Origin: Hofstenia miamia
Lineage: Eukaryota; Xenacoelomorpha; Acoela
Direction: 5' to 3'
Length of the DNA: 64,000 nt
Assembly (NCBI GenBank): GCA_004352715.1
Contig: SCFE01000049.1
Span: 91,879-155,878 of the forward strand
The notes under the pieces are model-generated. The model was not told the DNA's origin, searched no databases, and saw only the letters and a list, made by a program, of their open reading frames with translations. The translations under genes were made by a program, and so were the position numbers. Of the stretch, positions 11,701 through 22,755 are shown piece by piece (the first letter of the stretch is position 1; every line of letters starts with the position of its first letter).

Positions 11701-12609
11701 AAATAATTTTAATACTGTTAAGCAAATAATAAAAAGACTTAGTTGATTTCTTTAGAAAGTTGCATTGTAACATAGGATTTAGCATTTTGTTTCAAAGATG
11801 AATATCAAATCTAAATTGAATAGTAAATTGAAAAAAAAACATTTAAATAGTAGTAGTAGTAGTGGTAGTTTTTTAATAGAACTGTCAACACGTGGCGTAC
11901 AATCCGGCAAAATTTGTATTAGTGTATTATAAGCAACTTGCCAATTATTTAGCTTGTTCTAAAATTGTAATTTGCTTTCTACCTTGTATATAACCAATGA
12001 AGCTTCTCCTTACAAACTCTTACTGGAAAAATTTTTGCTTGAATTTTTATGACAAGTTAAAAAACGTATAGAATTTCATATACTAATCCATTGTTTGGAT
12101 AAATGAAGCTTCTGAGATGAATGACAGAAATGCATTAAGTAAAAGTATTTTTCCACAAAAACAAATCCAATATAAAAGTTTTAGCAAACTACAGAATTTC
12201 TTAAAATTTTTAATTTAATTAGATAATGACTAAAATTCATTTACAATTTTTTAGAACTTAGTGAAATGTTATATAAATTCAACATCCAGAAGTGACTTAC
12301 AGCGAATTGTAGATTTTGTGTTTTCAGTGAACAAATGAATCGTGCAAAAAAATACGGACCAGGAACTCTGCCTTCTTTGGTTTGCAAGCTGGGAACCAGC
12401 ATTGTTGCTGAATAAAGAACAGAAGCAATGCAATCGCTAATTGCAAGATTTGCAATAAGAAAATAGTGGTTGCTACGCATAGATTTTGTAATGACGATAA
12501 CAAATACGATGAGGACATTTGCACACACACCAAAAACACTCACTACTGCTGTGCAAATGTTTATTGCTGATTCAAACTTAGAAATTGAATGTTCAGAGCT
12601 CGAATTCAT
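8434..12609 (-). CDS. Rhodopsin-like (class A) G-protein-coupled receptor, three exons
   Basis: Seven-helix receptor of about 308 residues that should sit in the plasma membrane and signal through G proteins; the ligand is unknown. Exons 12609-12301, 9660-9321 and 8711-8434 join in phases 0 and 1, all borders GT..AG. The first ATG in the exon (12609) is followed by NSSS, an N-glycosylation-type amino terminus; the upstream frame has no ATG. Landmarks: GVCANV (TM1), LANLAISD-type motif reading IANLAISD with the TM2 Asp at residue 59, the TM3 Cys at 93 and an ECL2 Cys (NNICIL), VERF in place of DRY at 117-120, and TM7 NFFAYPLTN in place of NPxxY followed by EFRKAM. The TM6 CWxP motif reads TTFP. 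The compact form and short loops suggest a peptide-type orphan, but I cannot assign a subfamily. No stops or frameshifts, so probably functional. Confidence 0.88.
9321..9660 (-). CDS. GPCR exon 2 (TM3 to TM5)
   Basis: 340 nt between the acceptor CTGTTTAG|GCTCTTCG and the donor AAATCAG|GTGAGT. It encodes the rest of TM3 with VERFIAIVFP (DRY-like), TM4 (LLLIIIPWVYTFV), ECL2 with its cysteine, TM5 (LIVQLFLPIFCYTCIAV) and the start of the third loop. It ends in phase 1, which the next exon completes to glycine. Confidence 0.9.
9661..12300 (-). other. GPCR intron 1
   Basis: A 2,640-bp intron, GTAAGT..TTTAG. It holds an (AGT)n microsatellite near 11848-11868 and no recognised transposon. The open frames at 9995-10231 and 11479-11667 look like chance frames. 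Confidence 0.75.
12301..12609 (-). CDS. GPCR exon 1 (amino terminus, TM1, TM2, start of TM3)
   Basis: 103 codons from ATG 12609 to the donor GCT|GTAAGT at 12300. It encodes the short extracellular amino terminus, TM1 (ICTAVVSVFGVC...), the intracellular turn KSMRSNHYF, TM2 with the conserved Asp, and the TM3 cysteine in RFICSLKT. The exon ends in phase 0. Confidence 0.88.
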
Positions 12610-14049
12610 TTTATTAAGTAATTTTTTCACATCCTTTGAGTTATATGTATTTAACTGACGAATCAATTCAAACTAACCAATGAGATTATTCTCTCTTCCT
12701 AATTAGATATTTTAAATATTTCCGTCAATTTAAACAAATTTGTTGGACTTAATTTTAATTCAAATATGATAACCTTTTTTGAAATATGCCATGAATGATC
12801 TGGGGATGAACCTACATATAATAGGTTTTAACAAATATTTTTAAATTTTAGATTGTTATGTACTTTTTTACAACTGACATATTCTTTATTGAACATCTTT
12901 TTAAGGGAGTCGATATTTTACCGCACAAAACTAAATATTTTATCACGTTGTTGCAGGTGATGGCTAAGCAAGATGTATAATTTCAACTTTGCATTTAAGA
13001 ATATGAATTTAATTTTTATCATGGTCATATAATAATGAGAAAATATATTGGGAAAAAAATTTCATAGAAAATTATTTTAAAGCATTATATCTGAGATCTT
13101 TAGGTAGAGCGTTTTTGTGGATGCATATCTGCTGTTTATTCTTATATATGAGAATAGAAGAAATCTTTTTTGGAAACCTGTCGAAATTCCCTGTCCCTGC
13201 AGCAGGTCTTATGGAAAATTTACCTATTGGCAGTGACCAGAATAAGAAAATAATTTGGTTTTAGTATATTTTACTCTCAAGGTAAAAGATTTTAAGTATT
13301 TTGGGATGAACAATAACAAACCAATTAAATTATATCCAAATGAAATAGTTTCTGCCGAAATTATCACAAGATAGATTATTGTCTCCTCTTCCTTTTTTAG
13401 CTTAGCTATGTATCATTGCAAGATGCCATATGCGAAGTGAAATTTATCTTCAAAAAAAGAAACATCTAAGATTACTTGTTACCTTTGATTTGATATATTA
13501 TTATTTATTTAGTTATTCTTGGAAACTACAAATAAAGAAACAAAGAAACAAAAACAAATTGTACAAATAGCATAAAAAATTGACTTAGAAAATTGTTTTT
13601 TAAAATTGAATGTTCTGCATTAGGAACAATTACATACCAATTGATGTGTGCAACTGTCTTCAAGTTCGTAAAAATTGATAAAATATAATTCTTGTAAAGA
13701 TTTTTAAGTTGAATTTGACTTATTAAATAGCTTTATTTTTTTGACAAATTTATATATAATTTGCTGAAAAAAACAATGATAAAAAAATAGTCTTGAAGAG
13801 ATTTACATTCTTTTTGTGTGCTTTGATGAACATAGACTTGTGAGAACAGGAGAATACAATGATATCATGTTTTCCATTATTTTATTAAGCTCTTGGTTAT
13901 TTTTCAGATGCTGATTATGAGCCTAGAGTTTTTCTATGGATTTGCAGTCCTCACTTTAACTAATTGAGTTCTGGGCCGATATATGGCAAGGAACGCCTTC
14001 ATTTTAAAATATACTAACATTTCGGGAAAATTTACTTGTAAGGGAACGC
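12610..14049. other. Region upstream of the GPCR; no element recognised
   Basis: Presumably contains the receptor's promoter and 5' untranslated region, but no TATA box or initiator can be singled out in sequence this AT-rich. Confidence 0.4.
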
Positions 14050-14620
14050 ACAACTTCTTCTCTAAGAACTTTTTTTATCTTTCAAGATGAATTCATCTTC
14101 TCATTTGGTTCAAGAAACCGGAAGCTCTCAACCGCTATAGGAAAAACACCTTGGCTTATGCTTCACAGAGGCTCAAGTGCATTGAGACAAGATTCGTTGT
14201 TATTAACCACAAAAATTATCTCTATGTCATTGCTGAATTACTGCATACTGCTTCTTCCAAAAAATGTGTTTTAAGGCCATTTGCTTTGCTCAAAACAGCA
14301 TCTTCTATCCTTGAAAGGTTGTCACTAGTTGGGTCATTATAGCAGTATGCCTACAGATACTGGAATGGGGAAAATATTTTCGTATACACTTTTTAGTAAA
14401 TTCTGATGTTCTTGATGTTAAAATGAGCTGCAATTCGCTAATTGTTTCAAAGGGATTTTCCAGCACAGTGGTGATCTTTTTTGCTGTTTATTTAACAGTT
14501 TCTTCTGCCTACAATTCCTTCTCTTTGAAACTCTTGCCATCTTGGCATAGAATTTATTTGTGTTTTAGGAGCCATCCAAATAAGAGCATATTTCTCCCTA
14601 AGTGTAGCTCTGATCCTTAA
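14050..14620 (-). pseudogene. Degenerate protein-like stretch, unrecognised
   Basis: On the minus strand, protein-like blocks appear in shifting frames, for example KYALIWMAPKTQINSMPRWQ from about 14590, FETISELQLILTSRTSEFTK from about 14470 and NLSRIEDAVLSKANGLKTHF from about 14325. Stops and frameshifts separate them. The style is that of a decayed transposon or retrocopy, but no family is recognised. It could be chance. Confidence 0.3.
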
Positions 14621-14869
14621 TCACTGAATCAATGTCTTTATTTTTACGCCTTGCTGAACTTTCCTTTAAGTGGTAAATGGTAATTAGCTTAAAATGTACC
14701 TTACTGCAAAGCATATCAGGAACCTATCAACACTTCTTGGTCAAAATTAAGCACATTTAAAGTATTTTCTTATAAATGCCACTAGGGAGAATTTTGGGTA
14801 AAAAACATTTTGTACTTAATTTTTTTAGTATAAATGTAGAATGAAATATATGAAGAAAGATTTAAATTG

Positions 14870-15190
14870 TTAAAAAAACACAAGCTCAAGTATTTCAGGT
14901 GTAAGTCTAGACAAAAAACATGCATTTTTACTTGTGCAGCATTTTAATACCGCGTTTTTTGGAAGATTATTAATATCTAAAAAGTTGATTGAATTTTCAT
15001 TTTCTTCTTTCATTGCAAAATTAATATTTTCCATTTCAATGTTAATTTTCTGCAAAAAACGATGGGCTTCTTCTTTATTATTTATAAAAAATTTTTTATG
15101 GAATTTTGATTACATCATGTCCATGGCAAAATTTGCCATTAATATGCCTAATGGGGAACCCATTGCCATCATATCTATTTGTTACCATTA
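14870..15190 (-). mobile_element. Penelope-like element, inverted 5' segment (RT palm)
   Basis: Minus strand from 15187: AMGSPLGILMANFAMDMM, the RT block before the YxDD region, then a linker and NINFAMKEENENSINFLDI (about 15040-14970), the block that precedes the VYRKPT region in Penelope-like reverse transcriptases. The YxDD motif itself is missing or deleted. The next part of the same protein lies immediately to the right on the opposite strand, so this is the inverted half of one insertion. Dead copy. Confidence 0.7.
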
Positions 15191-15840
15191 AAAATTATGA
15201 TAGCAATTTTAGATCAGAAGTATACGTTACAAAGCAAAATTCTATATATACCATTCACTTCCTATTGTCCTATAAATTTAAGACCAACACAATAAAGTGT
15301 TTATTTGAAAGATTCATAAAACATCATCGAATTTCCAAATTTTAAAAAAGAGCCTAGATGTATTGTTTCTGCATTCAAGCAAAGTGGCTATGCAAATTTA
15401 TTGGTGAGAGAAAAAACATCTAAATAAATGTCAACCAGAGAAAGACAACTATTGATTATATATACTGAAAGTTACCATACATTGAAGACAACAATTTATT
15501 ATTACGAAAAAGATTTAAAATTTAATGCAAATTCAACATCATGCAAAATTAGGCTTGTTTTTACATCATTACAAATTGATAATATATTTAACAACAAAAA
15601 TCGAACTCCATTATTTACAAATATATTTGTAATAGCTGTAACAAGCTATACAACATTTTGGTATTCGCATTAAAGACCCTCTTAACAGACATCTTGAATC
15701 AAATTTTCAATCACTCTAATGAATTAAACAAAAAAAATGAAATACCCATGTCAACAACACACACTAAGATCTGTAAGGACCTATTAATTAAATAGCATAA
15801 TAAATACAACATTATGAATAAACATTGGGATTTATGAAAG
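15191..15840 (+). mobile_element. Penelope-like element, 3' segment (RT thumb, GIY-YIG)
   Basis: Plus strand: SNFRSEVYVTKQNSIYT and KFKTNTIKCLFERF (15206-15330) continue the RT exactly where the inverted 14870-15190 piece stops. ERQLLIIYTESYH and similar blocks follow. About 15620-15700 gives CNSCNKLY then FGIRIKDPLNRHLES in a shifted frame, the GIY-YIG nuclease domain. Frameshifts and stops are frequent. Together with the previous entry this looks like a twin-primed 5' inversion. Confidence 0.65.
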
Positions 15841-15859
15841 AATGGGATACATTTGTTTT

Positions 15860-16700
15860 AGTGTAGGGGAGACTGGCGCTAGTTGATACAATTTTTGTAT
15901 TAATTGTCTTTTCAGCTAAGCCCTGCAGCCATGCACATGATATTTGGCACTAACAATCATGCATCTGTTATCTACAATTTATTACTTTAATATATTTGGA
16001 AGTTTTAATATTTTTTGATAGATTGAGCGAAATGTAGCCATGGACACATTTTATCAACTTGCTCCAAGCATGGGGCAAGTTTGATACATATCATGTGGCA
16101 AGTTGACCCATTAGTCTGTCTATGATAAAAAGGTATTTACTATCACTTACTTACATAGAATTGCACTATAGAACTTTGTTAACAAGAAAAAACAAAGGTA
16201 TATTTATGCAAACAATTTTTTTTCAAATCACTTTATGCACAATCCCAAACTTCATTACAGTTGTGACAAATTTAAATTGGAGGCTGATTCTCTTCCTTAA
16301 TGCTATGAAGAAATCAGGGCCAGCTTTTTTGCTAGTATTCTAAGAATCTGGTATCTTCATGCCCTTTTTGCAAGAAAATTGGTATGCCACGTAGACAAGA
16401 TGGCGTTAAACCATAACATATTGAACTGCATTCTAAGCAAGTTTTGATGATGCAATTTCAACTTCAAAAAAAATTGTCTTGATTTCGAATATCCAATGTT
16501 CCATGTTTGATTTGCACTAGCTTGGTGATTTTTCACATGCTGAGCTAATATTGCAAAGTGTATGTTGTGGTCATTATCTGCATTTCGTCTAAACAACTAT
16601 TAACTGCTTGTTGAATGTCAGAAGGTGTCAAATCATTATCTGGGATGTTTCTTTTAAAAGTTCGAACCACTCTCTAAATAAAACTAAATTTGGTGAAATT
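15860..16700 (-). mobile_element. Degenerate pogo-like DNA transposon piece
   Basis: The minus strand from 16680 reads RVVRTFKRNIPDNDLTPSDI, then NADNDHNIHFAILAQHV, resembling the psq-type helix-turn-helix of pogo-like transposases. A later block, AGPDFFIALRKRISLQFKF (about 16325-16265), matches the AGxxWFxxFxxRxxxLS motif after it. The 15866-16110 side holds GGGGAGACTGGCGCTAGTTGA and GGGGCAAGTT motifs as expected at an element end. The catalytic DDE part is absent. The class rests on motif resemblance only. Confidence 0.4.
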
Positions 16701-16769
16701 CTGTGCATTACTTTACAAGATATTAGTGAGTAGGCCTATTTTTGTGATATTTAAGTAGACCTCACTTAT

Positions 16770-18180
16770 TCAAAAGTGGACTCATTTGTTGCGAAGTTAT
16801 ATTTTTGGGTGAGATGCACAGAACATAATGAATTTGTTTTTTCAAAATTATCAATTTATCGACATGGTTTTCAAGAAAAATGGTCAACAGTTACTAAATT
16901 ATTTTTTACATTGATTTATGAACAGTTTAACAATGGTGATATTTCTTACATTCTATACACAGATTTTTGTAAAGCATTTTAATAGTATTCCACATGATCA
17001 TGCATTAAAAAATGTTGCATCATTTTGGTTTTGAATCTATTGCAATCCTATTTAAATGATATGTAGCAAAGAGTTATAGTTATTGAATGCAATTTGAAGT
17101 ACTTACCTATCACAAGTGGAGTTCCTCAAAGTTTTGCTTTAGGTCCCTTCTTTTTTACAATTTCTATTAATGATTTACCTGATATCTCTCAACAAATTAT
17201 GCCATTTCTATTTGCTGATGATCTGAAAGCTTCTAGCATTTTCTACTGATTCAATTTTAGATGGTTTTGCACTTGCTCAAGATTGGTTTGTTGAAAACAA
17301 ATTGAAAGATTTCAATTTTCATGACTTTATAAAGACACAAGCTTACAGTTTTTAGATCATTAAATTTGTTTTTCACCAAAAGCAAAAGATCTTGGCCTTC
17401 TTGTTTCTAATGATTTATCTTGGAAAAATCACATTAGTATTAAAATAAAATTGTGTGCAAATACCTTATTGAAGTTAAAATGATTGATACCATTCAATAC
17501 TCAGTGCAATGTTAAATTAGGTATGCTTCTGTAGTATGGTATTTAAACCTGACTATGCTTGATAAGATTGAATGATTTCAATGTAGATGTACTCACTGGA
17601 TCTATTCAGAGCAGCAATATACTGAAAGGCTGAAAATCTCAAAAATTTTAGCTATTGCTTATAAATTTCAATTAATTTTCTTAAAAAACATTATAAATGA
17701 ACATATAGATTTTGATCTTTTAAACAACAACATGTCCTTCTGTATTCCTTCAAGATCTGGTTTAAGATCATCAAATAATGTGCTATTTAGATCTTCACAT
17801 TTTAGAAAACCAAAGACATTAACTTTTTATTTTCAATGCATTTCATACTTGGCCAATTATATTCATCTATATTCTGATATCAATATATTAAGAGAATGTG
17901 TTTGGAAAAAATTTATATTTATTATAACAACAACTCACCTTGTTCAAAATCCTTAATTTGCTTATGTTTAAGTTGTTGAAAGTGTATTTGTTTTTATTAA
18001 TTTGTACTTTATTGTATTCTTTGTGTATTGATGTTAATGTTAAATCAATAAATATCATTATTATTGTAGCATCACTGGTAGTTGTTACTTTTTATCAGCC
18101 AGACCTCGTGGTTTTCTTGTTAGTGACTGGTAGTTGTAATATTTGTACAAATTGTAAATAACATTGTATATAAAGACCAA
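16770..18180 (+). mobile_element. Non-LTR retrotransposon (CR1/jockey type) RT fragment
   Basis: RT blocks in order on the plus strand: RHGFQEKWSTVTKLFF (16858), ISYILYTDFCKAF (16940), TSGVPQSFALGPFFFTISIN (17115), PFLFADDLKAS (17202; FADD is the catalytic motif), then KDLGLLVSNDLSWKNHI (17390) and the carboxy-terminal region up to about 17950. Order and spacing match the CR1/jockey group of LINE reverse transcriptases. Many stops and frameshifts; no endonuclease domain, so the copy is 5'-truncated and dead. The 3' end is not precisely defined. Confidence 0.8.
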
Positions 18181-18659
18181 AGCATTTTGTAAATAGAAGT
18201 AGTGTTCACTAGAATCACACCCCAGTGATTCTACATTCTTATTGATAAAAGTCAGAAACATTATAATGATATTCAATCAAAAATGAAATTCTTGATCTCT
18301 TTAATCTTATGTGTTATGCACTCAATATGAATTTTCCAAAATTGGCAGAATTCCTAAAGCTTGATGTAAATTATTCATATATGAAAAAGAATTTCAAATC
18401 AATAGTTAAACTTAAACAAATATAAAATAGCATAGAGAAGTTCATGGTCAAGATTAGTTTACTTTGCCTCAACTCAAAAGGTGACAGAAAGATTGGTGGA
18501 TGGATGAACATATAATTCTAAATAATATAGTAGACAAAAATATTCACTGCATTGAACTGAAAAGATCATATGAAATTGTACAACTGAAAATAGAATAGTT
18601 TTATCAATAGTAATTTAAATATTTGTCACTAAAATGAATCACATTCGCTTTCTATGAGG

Positions 18660-19870
18660 TTCTTTTGAATAGTTCTAATTGATATTAGCCTGAACTATAT
18701 AACAATTTTGGTAATAAATGATGAAAATGATTATTAGTTCTTAGATAAGTGATACTGTCTGTATTTCTTTAATATCATGTTTTTGATATCTCTAGTCATG
18801 ATATATTGTGCACTGTTTGAGATTGCTTGCATTTTGAATGCTAGTTTATGGTAAAGATCTACAAAAAACAAGAGAGGCATAGACCATAATGGATACTATT
18901 TGAGAGAAAAACAATGTATTTAGTGATTAACTGTTCACAAATTGATGTAATTATCTAAGGCAAAATAGATTGCTAGATGCCTTCTTACTTATTTCTTCAA
19001 TATGTAGATGCCATTTTAAATTGCTACAAATGGTTAAGCACAGTATCTTAACATTCTCCACCCATTAAAATTCACTCTTAGTTGTAAAATTCCTATGAAA
19101 TACCATTAGTTTGATTTATCTAAGTTGATGATTAGTTTATTAGCAGATGCCCAATTCAATATAACTGAAAATCAAAATTGATAGTATTCTCAGTGCACAT
19201 TTGTATGATGTAAGTTATGTCATCTGCATATTTAATTAAATAACTTGTGTTGAAATTTGCTGAAAGGTCACTACATAAACTGAAAATATTAGTGATCCCT
19301 GAATTTATCCTTGTGGCATTCTAGAAGTCCTTCTGAAGATATCTCTAGTGTGATTATTATAGGATAATTTTATTGATCAACCAGCAAGATAATTATTGAT
19401 AAAATGATAAATCCCAATGGAGAGAGATTCAAGGTTACTTTGTTGATGATTTTGTCATGTGCTAGAGAATAAAATGCCTTTGTGAAACCTACTGTTTGTA
19501 CAAGAACTCCTATCTCTCCATTGTAATTATAATTTCTGATGATATTCTCCATGATTTATATCAATTTGGTGGTTGAAGAGCACTTCTTAGATACACAAAT
19601 TGATTTGAGTCTAAATGGGAAATAAAGTCTTTGGGAGAATCTTGTAAACCACTTTCTTCAAGATTTTGGATGGAATTGCTAGTTTACAAATATGCCTGAA
19701 GCTGAAGTTTTTTGTTATGTTATTTTTTGAAATAGGCATAACTGATGCTATTTTCTATTCTGTTGGAAAAATTCTTTGTTCTAAGCTTATATATAATTTC
19801 TTGTATGCCATCTTCCATAATCAATATACTTCTTTTAAGATCATTAAGATAATTAAAGATTTATAAGGGT
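18660..19870 (-). mobile_element. Second non-LTR retrotransposon RT fragment
   Basis: Minus strand: STTKLI...MENIIRN (about 19590-19530), VGFTKAFYSLAHDKIINKV (about 19480), a broken GMPQG region (about 19310), YLIKYADDITYIIQM (about 19240; YADD catalytic motif) and SNLKWHLHIEEISKKASSNL (about 19020). A different subfamily from the 16.8 kb LINE, and convergent with it. Degenerate. Confidence 0.75.
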
Positions 19871-19889
19871 GAGCACATGGGAGAAATTA

Positions 19890-19912
19890 TGATCATCATC
19901 ATCATCATCTTC
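19890..19912. repeat. (ATC)n microsatellite
   Basis: GATCATCATCATCATCATC run at the border between the LINE fragment and the following dispersed repeat. Confidence 0.8.
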
Positions 19913-19914
19913 AT

Positions 19915-22217
19915 TAGCCAATAATGGCCTTTGGTGGTAAACAGTAGGTTTCAATAGCAAGGCATTACTAAAGCTAAAACAACAGTTTTATATATCTAAG
20001 AAGTTCAAAACATTACTGTTTGGACATACACAAGCCCAACAAAGGGCAGAAGGATATCTTTGATATCCTATCAAGCATTTTCAGTACAAACATTTAAAAG
20101 AAAATTTAAAGAATATCTTGTTTATAAAAGATAACAATAAACATATAAATCTGCCAAATTTAACAAAAATTTTAAATTTTCAAATTAAGTCCATTTTTAA
20201 AATAGTAGTATTTTATAACCTGAAAAACCTCTTCTGCTCAATTGTAACTTTTTATATTATAGTTAACTTCCAGGTGTCTAAATACACATGAATAAATTAT
20301 TTTGAAAATTCATTTATTGAGTATATTATAAATTTTACAAATTAAAAATTTAAAGAAAGCTTTTCACAATTTATTTTTTTATTGAAAGGATCTAGGAATC
20401 AAAATAATTCAGTGAGTTCTATTTGCAAGCATCTGCTCATTGATTATTGATTACTAAGTTTGCCAATGATGCTGCCAATGGCCCATCAATTGGCCACTGG
20501 TGGCATCAGTTGTAACAAATGCCACATTTTTCCACCAGCAGTCCACTGATGATGTCCAATATGATATTATGGGTTATAATTCATTACTTGGTATAAATTG
20601 TTTGAGCTAAGAGCACATTTGGTAGTGTGTATAGCATAATATCCTAATGATTGACACCTTGCTGCAATTGATTGAATTCATTATACAGTGCTCATACTAG
20701 ATGATATTATCAACTACTGAAGGGTAAGTAATTTCCTTTTTTATGAAATTTAATTTGATCATGCAAAATTGTAAATTACTATAATTACTAGATGGCAGAT
20801 TGATCCAGCAATGCCATTAATGAGCCATTGCTGGACCATCAATGTTCTAAAAGAAACTGATAAATAATACTTTTTGAAAATTTAAATTATATTTTAATGC
20901 AATGCACATATTATATACAATAATATAATCATTTTTGTGTGGAATTTTAAGATTTTAAATACTTTTTGTTTTGTTGGTTAATGTAGCATAATCCAAAGTA
21001 TAATGCTGCTAAGAAGAGAAGATCAGATGATTAGTCAGAACTAAGATCAAATTATTATTTAGTGATTAAAAACAATTCAAATTTAATTATCATCATTATG
21101 TTTGTAAAATGCAACCAAGAAACAATATAGCAAATTAATACTTGTCAACAAATAATTTGACAAAATGAAGAGGGCGATAATGCTTCCATTATTTTTAGCC
21201 ATTTTTGGCAGACAATAGAATTCAAATTTCAAACAACAGGTACTTTTTGAATTTAACTATAAATAGAGTGAAAATCAATGTGGAAACTGTTCAAGAAAAT
21301 TGTTTGTAAATCTTATCTTTAGATTTCATTCAGTTTGCTCATTTATAAATCATGTCAAGCTAAATGGTAGATGCAGTAGTAGTGGCTTGGGCACACATTG
21401 GGAATGATTTGAGGGTCCTTGATCCAAGACATGAACCTGCATTTACATTAGGGGTATGAATAGGAGTTTTTCTCCATTTAGCTGACTATTGATTCATTCA
21501 TTTGCATGTATTCAATAATTTACTTTCAGAGATAAGCCTAGTTAGCCTACCATAGGTTATATTTAGATTATATTATTTTGACTATTTAGGGGACCTATAA
21601 TTAGACCAATAAATAGATTGAGCATGTATTGTTATCTAAATGTAAGGTAGGAAGCTGCAAGTAACTATTTACTTTGTTGATTTATATTAATTAAAGCCAA
21701 TAGTTTTTGGTAATGGCTGAAGTAATATTTATTAAGCAGCTAGTATCATTGCCAGATTGCAAAGTACAAAATTACACATTACAAATTGAGTTTAAGTCAG
21801 TTATATCCAGCCTTGAGGAATGCACTGAGTTAGGATAGGGAACACGTAAGTTACTTTATTGAGCTGAGACTTGGATCAACTTGATCAACAATGGAGGCAC
21901 ACAGCTGTAGATTGATTTGGAGATCAGAGGTGGCTGGAGGCCATAGTGAAGTCATTGGAAGAAAACTGTGATGATGTTATACCTAAACAGTATTGGATTA
22001 ATTGAAGTTAATACAAGTTAATAGTAATATATATCTTATCAGAGTAACAGATCAAACTGGTACATCCCTACCTGCATCAAACAAGAAATAATCATTTAAA
22101 AGAATAATTAACTCTTTGTTAAAGCCTGGTAGTTGATGCTACATTATTGTTGACAAATGAATAGCCATTATTGGCCATTGATCCCATTAATGGACCATTG
22201 GTTATCTGACAATGCTT
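19915..22217. mobile_element. Dispersed repeat X, copy 1, split by element X'
   Basis: Aligns over most of its length with 61890-63202, e.g. GGCAGAAGGATATCTT / GGCTGAAGGATATCTA, GATCTAGGAATCAAAATAAT in both, GCAAGCATCTGC in both, and the shared end ACCATTGGTTATCNGACAATGC. Its ends are rich in CCATTAATGG / CAATGGCCCAT motifs. It is interrupted by the 1.16-kb X' element at 20982-22143, which is absent from the second copy. No coding capacity; probably a non-autonomous DNA transposon of about 1.2-1.3 kb. Confidence 0.65.
20982..22143 (+). mobile_element. Element X', copy 1 (1.16 kb, TGTAGCAT ends)
   Basis: Begins TGTAGCATAATCCAAAG and ends GGTAGTTGATGCTACA, so the outer 8-10 bp are inverted repeats. 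Flanked by TTAA on the left and TTAT on the right. It aligns along its whole length with the reverse complement of 23939-25080. It contains no protein-coding frame of note. It lies inside repeat X and is missing from the X copy at 62 kb. Confidence 0.75.
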
Positions 22218-22755
22218 GCTATCAGTGTATTATGCAAGAATAAGATCAAACCATTTAAATTTAGTTGAGTGCAAGACCTGAAGCAAGTGGTTTTGAGCCT
22301 CAGTTCAACTTCTGCCACTCCAATTTACAGATGCACAATGAAAATCCTTGCTGATATCAAAAGATTGCACTTAGTGATAAAAGAGTTTTTCATTTAAATG
22401 GACAAGTGAATCTGTGTAATATTTTTTATTATTCACTGAAAAACCCATATAAGACATGTGTAAAACCCCTCAAAACTCAATAAATTTGTTTTTTGCAATG
22501 ATTACTTTTGAATTTGGCCTTGTGTGTAAGTCATTGATGGAACAGTAATTAATAAAATAACATTGTGATCTTCTTCAACAAATTGTTAACCTATTCCTTC
22601 AGAAAAAAATGGGCTTCAGCTCACTTCAGTCATGCTACAAGAACACTGCTGAACAAAAATCTTCAAGATGACTAGAATGGTGGAGGTGGACCATGGAATT
22701 GGCAATCTCATAGTCTTGCCTGATGATGATTGATTTTTGGAAAGAAAATTATGTT
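22218..22755. other. Short spacer, possible tRNA-like SINE head
   Basis: No gene. About 22262-22325 (AAGCAAGTGGTTTTGAGCC, then CAGTTCAACTTCTGCC) faintly resembles the anticodon-side and T-loop part of a tRNA-derived SINE; the resemblance is weak. Confidence 0.25.

Noticed and set aside
12470-12658. Plus-strand open frame over GPCR exon 1
   Set aside because: Antisense shadow of the receptor coding sequence.
22262-22335. tRNA gene or SINE head
   Set aside because: Only a loose T-loop-like match (CAGTTCAACTTC); no full cloverleaf could be drawn, so not called as an RNA gene.
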